Assembly: GCA_022798855.1 (NCBI GenBank)
Contig: JAAWNI010000162.1
Location: forward strand, 1 to 5,174
Direction: 5' to 3'
Origin: Lawsonibacter sp.
GTDB lineage: Bacteria; Bacillota; Clostridia; Oscillospirales; Oscillospiraceae
Length of the DNA stretch: 5,174 bases
Positions 1-4,832 of the stretch are shown here, in pieces. A model generated the notes under the pieces. It ran no database searches and had not been told where the DNA came from. It was given only the letters and a program-made list of their open reading frames with translations. The position numbers and the translations under genes are program-made. Position 1 is the first letter of the stretch. Every line of letters starts with the position of its first letter.

Positions 1-109
1 AAAATCTTGAAATCCACAAAGGATTCCTGTGATTTTTTGCCTTGCAGGGCGGCAAAATTCCTCGTCCATCCGGCATTTTCGATTATGAATACAGGTTCTA
101 AGGCAGGGC
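1..109. other. Non-coding leader upstream of argJ
   Basis: No recognisable gene lies here. The stretch is AT-richer than the genes that follow. It holds a weak nested hairpin (AATCC 11-15 with GGATT 21-25; AAAATC 1-6 with GATTTT 31-36) and a 7-bp inverted repeat (TTTTGCC 35-41 with GGCAAAA 51-57). The reading frame from base 1 to the TAG at 112-114 is open but does not resemble the C-terminus of ArgC, the usual upstream partner of argJ. The minus strand is also open across most of the stretch, but I see no start codon and recognise no family. It may be the edge of a dispersed intergenic repeat or an untranslated leader. I found no convincing -35/-10 pair. Confidence 0.4.
84..101. promoter_or_regulatory. 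Candidate ARG box (ArgR/AhrC operator)
   Basis: The 18-mer TATGAATACAGGTTCTAA fits the classical ARG box WNTGAATWWWWATTCANW at 14 of 18 positions, counting the two N positions as matches. The left half TATGAAT is perfect; the right half keeps TTC but lacks the flanking A's. It lies about 105 bases upstream of the argJ start, where an arginine repressor would be expected to act. That ArgR/AhrC represses arg operons is established for Firmicutes. That this single degenerate site is used is inference, and such an AT-rich 18-mer could arise by chance. Confidence 0.3.
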
Positions 110-189
110 TGTAGGGCGCGACGACCCGGCGCGCCGCCTTGCATAGGGCCTTTCCGTTAATACGGCGCGCCGAGTCGCCGCGCCCTACA
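110..189. repeat. Long imperfect inverted repeat abutting the argJ ribosome binding site
   Basis: Left arm 111-136 and right arm 163-188 are reverse complements at 24 of 26 positions, and T110/A189 adds one more pair. The arms are separated by 26 bases. The outer ends read TGTAGGG and CCCTACA, like the other repeats in this window, but the body is a different GC-only sequence containing GGCGCGCC in each arm (128-135 and 164-171). The two mismatches are A/C type on the + strand and would be G-U wobbles in a minus-strand transcript. The right arm stops one base before the AAAGGAG at 191-197, so a folded transcript would place a stable stem right next to the argJ ribosome binding site. I see no target-site duplication. 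Confidence 0.8.
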
Positions 190-190
190 A

Positions 191-197
191 AAAGGAG
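191..197 (+). promoter_or_regulatory. argJ ribosome binding site
   Basis: AAAGGAG lies 8 bases before the ATG at 206. It decides the start of argJ: the ATG at 139, which opens the frame used by the rest of the gene, has no comparable site and would give a non-ArgJ N-terminus. This site and the N-terminal motif behind it therefore show that translation starts in a frame different from the body of the gene. Confidence 0.85.
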
Positions 198-205
198 AAC
201 GAACC

Positions 206-1425
206 ATGATAAAGGAAATTGCCGGCGGCGTGTGCGCCGCCCAGGGCTTTCGGGCCGCGGGAATCCACTGCGGCAGACGGACGGCAGTCCGGAGAAAAAC
301 GACCTGGCGCTGATCCTGTCGGAGCGGGAGTGCTCCGCCGCGGCGGTGTACACCCTGAACCGGGTGAAGGCGGCCCCCATCTACGTGACCATGGACCACC
401 TGGAGAAGGGGGTGGCCTGGGGCATCGTGGCCAACAGCGGCAACGCCAACGCCTGCTGCCCCATGAGCCATGAGAATGCCGAAGCCATGTGCCTTTTCGC
501 CGCCCAGGCCACCGGCCGGGAAGCGGAGGATTTCGCGGTGGCTTCCAGCGGCATCATCGGCCAGACCATCAACATCCAGGCCGTCCAGACCGGCGTGCCC
601 AAGGCGGCGGCCGCCCTGTCTCGAGAGGGCTCCGGCGGCGCGGCCACCGCCATCATGACCACCGACTCAGTGCCCAAGGAGGTCGCCGTCTCCCTCACCC
701 TGGGGGGGAAGGAGGTCAAAATCGGGGCCATCGCCAAGGGCTCCGGCATGATCCACCCCAATATGGGCACCCTGCTGGCCTTCATCACCACCGACTGCGC
801 CATCACCCCCGGCGTGCTGGAGGAGGCCATCCGTGAGGTGTCCTCCAAGACCTTCAACCGGGTCACCATCGACGGGGAGACCTCCCCCGGCGACATGGCC
901 ATCGTTCTGGCCAACGGCATGGCGGGCAACGAGCAGATCGAGTGGAAGGACGAGGATTACAACACCTTCTGCCAGGCGCTGGCTCACGTCTGCCGCCACC
1001 TGTCCCGGGCCATCGCCGGGGACGGGGAGGGGGCCGGCCGGCTGGTCACCTGCCGGGTGGCCGGCGCCCGGAGCGAGGAGTCCGCCGAGCGGCTGGCCAA
1101 GACGGTGGTCAGCTCCGCCCTGGTGAAGGCCGCCATGTTCGGCGCCGACGCCAACTGGGGCCGGGTGCTGGTGGCCATGGGCTACTCCAAGGCCCCCTTC
1201 CGCCCCGAGCACGTGGATATGTCCTTCGAGTCCGCCGCCGGCTCCGTCCTGGTGTGCAAGCAGGGGGACGGCCTGGCCTTTGACGAAGCGCTGGCCAAGA
1301 AAATCCTCAGCGAGAAGGAAGTGGTCATCGCCGTGGACCTGAACGAGGGCGGCGAGCAGGCCGAGTGCTGGGGCTGCGATCTGACCTATGACTACGTGCG
1401 GATCAACGGGGATTACCGGACCTGA
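206..1425 (+). CDS. argJ: Glutamate N-acetyltransferase / amino-acid acetyltransferase ArgJ, with a frame break near the start
   Basis: ArgJ transfers the acetyl group of N-acetylornithine to glutamate, giving ornithine and N-acetylglutamate; some members also use acetyl-CoA. It is made as a precursor that cuts itself before a threonine nucleophile. The family is clear: TTDSVPK (about 152-158 of a repaired 406-residue protein), KGSGMIHPN then Gly188-Thr189 at the cleavage site, DGEGAGRL (273-280), GADANWGR (313-320) and the terminal YVRINGDYRT. From the ATG at 206, which has a good ribosome binding site, the frame reads MIKEIAGGVCAAQGFRAAG then IHCG, the expected N-terminus, but meets TGA at 311-313. 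The rest of ArgJ, from KNDLALI on, is in the frame one base back. The switch must fall between about 274 and 298, equivalent to one missing base (or two extra). This could be a sequencing or assembly error, a real pseudogene, or recoding at the AAAAA run 295-299. The family call is very sure; functional status is unknown. Confidence 0.9.
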
Positions 1426-1435
1426 GAGATGATTC

Positions 1436-1505
1436 TGTAGGGGCGGATATTATCCGCCCGTAAAAGCGGCAGAGAACCGGCGGGCGGATGATATCCGCCC
1501 CTACA
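1436..1505. repeat. Composite palindromic repeat in the argJ-argB spacer
   Basis: Two 24-base arms (1437-1460 and 1481-1504) are reverse complements with one difference, which is a G-U wobble in the + strand RNA; T1436/A1505 extends the pairing. Each arm is itself a palindrome: GGGCGGATA-T-TATCCGCCC in the left arm (1442-1460 region) and GGGCGGAT-GAT-ATCCGCCC in the right. The RNA could fold as one long hairpin with a 20-base loop or as two short ones. It fills most of the 103-base spacer and ends about 10 bases before the argB ribosome binding site. No T-run follows, so it does not look like an intrinsic terminator. Confidence 0.85.
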
Positions 1506-1515
1506 TCCAAATTTC

Positions 1516-1520
1516 GGAGG
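1516..1520 (+). promoter_or_regulatory. argB ribosome binding site
   Basis: GGAGG lies 8 bases before the ATG at 1529 and supports that start, which also gives the N-terminal helix expected for arginine-sensitive members of the family. Confidence 0.8.
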
Positions 1521-1528
1521 TAACCAAC

Positions 1529-2386
1529 ATGTCCTTTAACGAAATCGACCGGGCCCACGTATTGGCTGAGGCCCTGCCCTATATCCAGAAGTACACCGGC
1601 AAGACCATCGTGGTGAAGTACGGCGGCAACGCCATGATCTCCCAGGAGCTGCGCAAGGCCGTCATCTCCGACATCATCCTGCTGTCCCTGGTAGGGGTGC
1701 GGGTGGTGGTGGTCCACGGCGGCGGGCCGGAGATCAGCCAGATGCTGAAAAAGATCGGCAAGGAGTCCAAATTTGTGGACGGCCTGCGGTACACCGACCA
1801 GGAAACCATGGAGATCGTCCAGCAGATACTCTGCGGCCAGGTGAACAAAAACCTGACGGCCACCCTCAACCGGCTGGGGGGCCGGGCGCTGGGCCTGTGC
1901 GGCCTGGACGGCAATCTGTTCCAGGCCTCCGTCCTGGACGGGAAATACGGCCTGGTGGGTGAGATCCACACAGTGGACCCCGCCCCCGTGGTGGACGCCC
2001 TGAACAACGGCTATATCCCCGTGGTGGCCACGGTGGCCCAAGGGACCGACGGCCCCACCGCCTACAACATCAACGCCGACACCGCCGCCGCCAAGCTGGC
2101 CACCGCCCTGGAAGCGGAGCGGCTGCTGCTGCTCACCGACGTGCGGGGGCTGCTCCGGGACCCCAAGGACGAGTCCACCCTGATCCCCGAGCTCCATCTC
2201 TCCTCCGTCCCCGCCCTGGAGCGGGAGGGCGTCATCTCCGGCGGCATGATCCCCAAGGTGGACTGCTGCGTGGAGAGCGTCCGCTCCGGCGTGAAGTCCG
2301 CCGTCATCCTGGACGGCCGGGTGGAGCACTCCATCCTCATCGAGCTGCTGTCCGACGCCGGCATCGGCACCATGCTGATCAACTGA
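1529..2386 (+). CDS. argB: Acetylglutamate kinase ArgB
   Basis: A cytoplasmic kinase of the amino acid kinase family that phosphorylates N-acetylglutamate with ATP, the second step of arginine synthesis. The 285-residue length is normal. VVKYGGNAM carries the catalytic Lys30; HGGGPEI (63-69) is the substrate/phosphate loop; NINADTAA (180-187) and LLTDVRG (201-207) belong to the nucleotide and metal site; SGGMIPKV (237-244) carries the second conserved lysine, Lys243. About 20 residues (AHVLAEALPYIQKY) precede the first strand, matching the N-terminal helix of hexameric, arginine-inhibited enzymes such as that of Thermotoga maritima. The C-terminal HSILIELLSDAGIGTM also fits that class. Feedback inhibition by arginine is therefore expected but inferred. 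It follows argJ on the same strand across a repeat-filled spacer. All key residues are present. Confidence 0.97.
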   Translation: MSFNEIDRAHVLAEALPYIQKYTGKTIVVKYGGNAMISQELRKAVISDIILLSLVGVRVVVVHGGGPEISQMLKKIGKESKFVDGLRYTDQETMEIVQQILCGQVNKNLTATLNRLGGRALGLCGLDGNLFQASVLDGKYGLVGEIHTVDPAPVVDALNNGYIPVVATVAQGTDGPTAYNINADTAAAKLATALEAERLLLLTDVRGLLRDPKDESTLIPELHLSSVPALEREGVISGGMIPKVDCCVESVRSGVKSAVILDGRVEHSILIELLSDAGIGTMLIN

Positions 2387-2392
2387 CCCACC

Positions 2393-2413
2393 GGGGCGGC
2401 CTATGGCCGCCCC
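2393..2413. repeat. Single palindromic repeat unit in the argB-argD spacer
   Basis: A perfect 9-bp inverted repeat, GGGGCGGCC (2393-2401) and GGCCGCCCC (2405-2413) around TAT, takes up most of the 52-base spacer. It shares the GGGGCGG/CCGCCCC frame of the other repeats here but lacks the GTAG/CTAC tips, so it looks like a single trimmed unit. It begins 6 bases after the argB stop. There is no T-run after it. Confidence 0.75.
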
Positions 2414-2424
2414 ACACACAGAAT

Positions 2425-2431
2425 AAGGAGG
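2425..2431 (+). promoter_or_regulatory. argD ribosome binding site
   Basis: AAGGAGG, a near-perfect match to the 16S rRNA tail, lies 7 bases before the ATG at 2439 and fixes the argD start. Confidence 0.85.
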
Positions 2432-2438
2432 TTTCCCC

Positions 2439-3617
2439 ATGACCTTTCAAGAGATAAAGAACCTGGACGAGCAATATGTGATGCACTCCTACAGCCGTTT
2501 CCCTGTGGCCCTGGACCGGGGCAAGGGCGCCACCCTCTGGGACGCGGAGGGCAGGGAGTACATCGACTTCACCTCCGGCATTGGGGTGGCCTCCCTGGGC
2601 CACGCCGACGAGGGCTGGCTGGAAGCCGTCGCCGGCCAGGCGGGCAAGCTGGCCCACATCTCCAACCTGTTTTACACCGAGCCCTACGCCAAGGCGGCGG
2701 CGGCGCTGTGCCGCCGCACCGGCATGGCCAATGTGATGTTCGGCAACTCCGGGGCCGAGGCCAACGAGGCCATGATCAAGCTGGCCCGGAAGTGGTCCTT
2801 TGACAAATACGGCAAGGGCCGGGGGACGGTCATCACCCTGAACAACTCCTTCCACGGCCGCACCATCACCACCCTGGCCGCCACCGGCCAGGAGAAGTTC
2901 CACAACTACTTCTTCCCCTTCACCGAGGGCTTCCGCTACGCCGACGCCAACGACATCGGCTCGGTGGAAGCGGTGGCCGGCCATGACGTGTGCGCCGTCA
3001 TGGTGGAGCTGGTCCAGGGGGAGGGGGGCGTGCTGCCTTTGGACCAGGAGTTTGTGTCCCGGGTGGCCGAGCTGTGCGCCAAGCGGGACTGGCTCCTCCT
3101 CGTGGACGAGGTGCAGACCGGCGTGGGCCGCACCGGAAGCCTTTTCGCCTTCCAGCAGTACAACATCCAGCCCGACGCGGCGTCCTTCGCCAAGGGGATT
3201 GCCGGGGGCCTGCCCTTCGGCGGGGTGATGGCCGGCGGGAAATGCAGGGATGTGTTCTCCCCCGGCACCCACGGCACCACCTTCGGGGGCAACCCCATCG
3301 CCGCCGCCGCCGCCTGCCACGTGCTGGACCGGCTGGACGGCGCCTTCCTGGCCCAGGTGGAGGAGAAGGGGGCCTACCTCCGGGCCCAGGTGGAGGAGAT
3401 GGACCTGCCCTGCCTGGGCCAGACCCGGGGCCTGGGCCTGATGATCGGCATCGAGGTCAAGGGGGGCAGAACCAACCAGGAGCTGGCCGCCAAGCTGATC
3501 GAAAAGGGCCTGCTGGTCCTCACCGCCGGCCCCGGCCTGCGCTTCCTGCCCCCGCTGACCATCACCCAGGAGGAGATGGACAAGGGCCTGGCCATTCTCA
3601 GGGAGGCGCTGGGGTGA
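2439..3617 (+). CDS. argD: Acetylornithine aminotransferase ArgD
   Basis: A cytoplasmic class III PLP-dependent aminotransferase that converts N-acetylglutamate semialdehyde and glutamate into N-acetylornithine and 2-oxoglutarate. At 392 residues it is the usual length. Visible landmarks: GNSGAEANE (102-110) and SFHGRT (137-142), which line the cofactor phosphate and ring; DEVQTGVGRTG (223-233), whose Asp223 binds the pyridine nitrogen; FAKGIAGGLPFGG, with Lys252 forming the Schiff base; GTHGTTFGGNP (276-286); and LRFLPPL near the C-terminus, with the carboxylate-binding arginine (Arg368). Some ArgD enzymes also act on succinyldiaminopimelate in lysine synthesis, and related ornithine or GABA aminotransferases share the fold. 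The position between argB and argF makes the arginine role by far the most likely. No damage is seen. Confidence 0.96.
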   Translation: MTFQEIKNLDEQYVMHSYSRFPVALDRGKGATLWDAEGREYIDFTSGIGVASLGHADEGWLEAVAGQAGKLAHISNLFYTEPYAKAAAALCRRTGMANVMFGNSGAEANEAMIKLARKWSFDKYGKGRGTVITLNNSFHGRTITTLAATGQEKFHNYFFPFTEGFRYADANDIGSVEAVAGHDVCAVMVELVQGEGGVLPLDQEFVSRVAELCAKRDWLLLVDEVQTGVGRTGSLFAFQQYNIQPDAASFAKGIAGGLPFGGVMAGGKCRDVFSPGTHGTTFGGNPIAAAAACHVLDRLDGAFLAQVEEKGAYLRAQVEEMDLPCLGQTRGLGLMIGIEVKGGRTNQELAAKLIEKGLLVLTAGPGLRFLPPLTITQEEMDKGLAILREALG

Positions 3618-3622
3618 TTTTT

Positions 3623-3647
3623 GCAGGGGCGGATATCGTCCGCCTGC
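3623..3647. repeat. Degenerate palindromic repeat unit just after argD
   Basis: GGCGGA (3628-3633) pairs with TCCGCC (3639-3644) around TATCG, and the flanks GCA and TGC pair if two extra G's on the left are bulged. It is a variant of the same repeat family in which the TA of the usual GTAG tip is replaced by CA. It starts 6 bases after the argD stop, behind a run of five T's. Confidence 0.6.
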
Positions 3648-3654
3648 ACCCCAC

Positions 3655-3738
3655 TGTAGGGGCGGATATCATCCGCCCGCGCGTACCGCGTAGGGGCGGC
3701 CTGTGGCCGCCCGCGGGCGCATATTATGCGCCCCTACA
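3655..3738. repeat. Triple palindromic repeat cluster in the argD-argF spacer
   Basis: Three palindromes lie in a row: GGGCGGAT-ATC-ATCCGCCC (3660-3678), GGGCGGCC-TGT-GGCCGCCC (3694-3712) and GGGCGCATA-T-TATGCGCCC (3715-3733). GTAGGGGCG occurs at 3656-3664 and again at 3690-3698, and its reverse complement CGCCCCTAC closes the cluster at 3729-3737, so either left end could pair with the right end. The arrangement resembles the two-arm element between argJ and argB with an extra unit inserted. With the unit at 3623-3647 it fills most of a 152-base spacer. No T-tract follows. Confidence 0.85.
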
Positions 3739-3756
3739 CGCAAATCAACATTTGTG
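3739..3756 (+). promoter_or_regulatory. Small hairpin touching the argF ribosome binding site
   Basis: CGCAAAT (3739-3745) can pair with ATTTGTG (3750-3756) around CAAC, giving seven pairs including one G-U. Its last base is the first G of GAGGAG (3756-3761), the argF ribosome binding site 8 bases before ATG 3770. It could modestly affect argF translation. The stem is AT-rich and weak, so it may be chance. Confidence 0.25.
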
Positions 3757-3769
3757 AGGAGCGAAGACC

Positions 3770-4687
3770 ATGAAAAAAGACCTGTTAAAGCTGCTGGACC
3801 TGAGCAGGGAGGAGATCACGGAGATCCTGAACATAGCGGACCAGCTGAAATATGAGAAGAAGCACGGCATCGCCCAGAAGCACCTGGAGGGCAAGACGCT
3901 GGCCATGATTTTTGAGAAGAACTCCACCCGGACCCGGGTGTCCTTCGAGGCGGGCATGTTCCAGCTGGGGGGCCACGCCCTGTTCCTGTCGGGGAAGGAG
4001 AGCCAGATCGGACGGGGGGAGCCGATCCAGGACACCGCCCGGGTGCTTAGCCGCTACTGCGACGGCATTATGATCCGCACCTTCGGCCAGGACGAGGTGG
4101 AGCAGCTGGCCCAATACGCCACCGTCCCGGTGATCAACGGGCTCACCGATTTCTGCCACCCCTGCCAGGTGCTGGCCGACCTGCTCACCGTCCGGGAGCA
4201 CAAGGCGGTGCTGGAGGGGCTGAAGCTGTGCTACATCGGCGACGGCAACAACATGGCCAACTCCCTTATCGTGGGCGGCCTGAAAATGGGGATGGAGGTG
4301 GCGGCGGCCTGTCCGGAGGGCTACGACCCCGACCCCCAGGTGCTGGCTTTCGCCAAAAGCGGCCCCGCCCACAGGTTCACCCTGTGCCGCACCCCCCAGG
4401 AGGCCGCCGCCGGGGCCGACGTGGTGTTCACCGACGTGTGGGCCTCCATGGGCCAGGAGGAGGAGAAGGCCGTCCGGGAGAAGGCCTTCCAGGGCTTCTG
4501 CGTGGACGCCGGGCTGATGGCCCTGGCCAACCCGGGGTGCATGGTGCAGCACTGCCTGCCCGCCCACCGGGGGGAGGAAATTGCCGCCGATGTCTTCGAA
4601 GCCCACGCCCAGGAGATTTTTGACGAGGCGGAAAACCGGCTCCACGCCCAAAAAGCGGTGATGTACCTCCTGATGAAGGAAAATTGA
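3770..4687 (+). CDS. argF: Ornithine carbamoyltransferase ArgF
   Basis: A cytoplasmic transcarbamoylase, normally a trimer, that joins carbamoyl phosphate and ornithine to give citrulline. The 305-residue length is typical. The N-terminal domain has the carbamoyl-phosphate loop STRTR (52-56) and HPCQ (130-133). The C-terminal domain has GDGNNMANS (157-165), DVWASMG (222-228), which closes over ornithine, and HCLPAHRGEE (261-270) with the catalytic Cys262. The SMG and HCLP motifs separate it from aspartate carbamoyltransferase. A catabolic role (arcB of the arginine deiminase pathway) cannot be excluded by motifs alone, but its place at the end of argJ-argB-argD argues for biosynthesis. The start is set by GTGAGGAG ending 8 bases before the ATG. 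I see no intrinsic terminator after the stop. Confidence 0.96.
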   Translation: MKKDLLKLLDLSREEITEILNIADQLKYEKKHGIAQKHLEGKTLAMIFEKNSTRTRVSFEAGMFQLGGHALFLSGKESQIGRGEPIQDTARVLSRYCDGIMIRTFGQDEVEQLAQYATVPVINGLTDFCHPCQVLADLLTVREHKAVLEGLKLCYIGDGNNMANSLIVGGLKMGMEVAAACPEGYDPDPQVLAFAKSGPAHRFTLCRTPQEAAAGADVVFTDVWASMGQEEEKAVREKAFQGFCVDAGLMALANPGCMVQHCLPAHRGEEIAADVFEAHAQEIFDEAENRLHAQKAVMYLLMKEN

Positions 4688-4710
4688 TTCCAAAAGCGGA
4701 GAAAAATGTC

Positions 4711-4739
4711 TTGCAATTCCTCCGGGGCTGTGGTAAACT
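4711..4739 (+). promoter_or_regulatory. Sigma-A type promoter for rplS
   Basis: TTGCAA (4711-4716) and TAAACT (4734-4739) are separated by exactly 17 bases, and TG at 4731-4732 gives an extended -10. Each hexamer matches 4 of 6 consensus bases. Transcription would start near 4746, leaving a leader of about 85 bases before rplS. It gives the ribosomal gene expression independent of the arg operon. It is the best promoter I can find in the window. Confidence 0.65.
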
Positions 4740-4745
4740 ATCTTG

Positions 4746-4832
4746 GTCTGAAAACGGGCGGTCCTCTGCGGCGGCGTCCCTGGAGCGGACAGAAGGCCGG
4801 AATGAACGCCTATACAACAGGAGGAAAATATC
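4746..4832 (+). promoter_or_regulatory. 5' leader of rplS, possibly structured
   Basis: This GC-rich leader can form GTCC (4776-4779) with GGAC (4787-4790). An earlier GTCC (4761-4764) could compete for the same partner, and GGCG (4757-4760) could close the region with CGCC (4807-4810). Firmicutes are known to have an L19-binding leader on rplS mRNA. Whether this is one cannot be decided by eye; the pairings are short. The leader ends with AGGAGG (4819-4824), 8 bases before the start. Confidence 0.25.

Noticed and set aside
31..57. Hairpin TTTTGCC/GGCAAAA as a terminator of an upstream gene
   Set aside because: The T-run is the 5' arm of the stem, not a tail after it, and the stem is short and AU-rich.
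139..205. ATG at 139 as the argJ start
   Set aside because: It is in frame with the ArgJ body but lies inside the inverted repeat, has no ribosome binding site, and its first 40 or so residues are arginine/proline-rich with no ArgJ likeness.
1..205. T-box riboswitch controlling the arg operon
   Set aside because: No T-box core (AGGGTGGNACCGCG-like) sequence and no terminator follow.
1403..2440. Long minus-strand reading frame opposite argB
   Set aside because: It is a shadow of GC-rich argB: glycine/histidine/valine-rich with no domain, and argB itself is unmistakable.
2379..3320. Long minus-strand reading frame opposite argD
   Set aside because: Composition is typical of an antisense shadow and there is no plausible ribosome binding site or family.
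1436..3738. Repeats as intrinsic terminators, a CRISPR array, or classical transposon ends
   Set aside because: There are no T-tracts, no regularly spaced unique spacers, and no target-site duplications flanking the elements; flanks such as GATTC/ATCCA do not match.
4691..4724. CGGAG/CTCCG pairing after argF as a terminator
   Set aside because: Only five pairs with a long loop, no T-run, and it overlaps the rplS -35 region.
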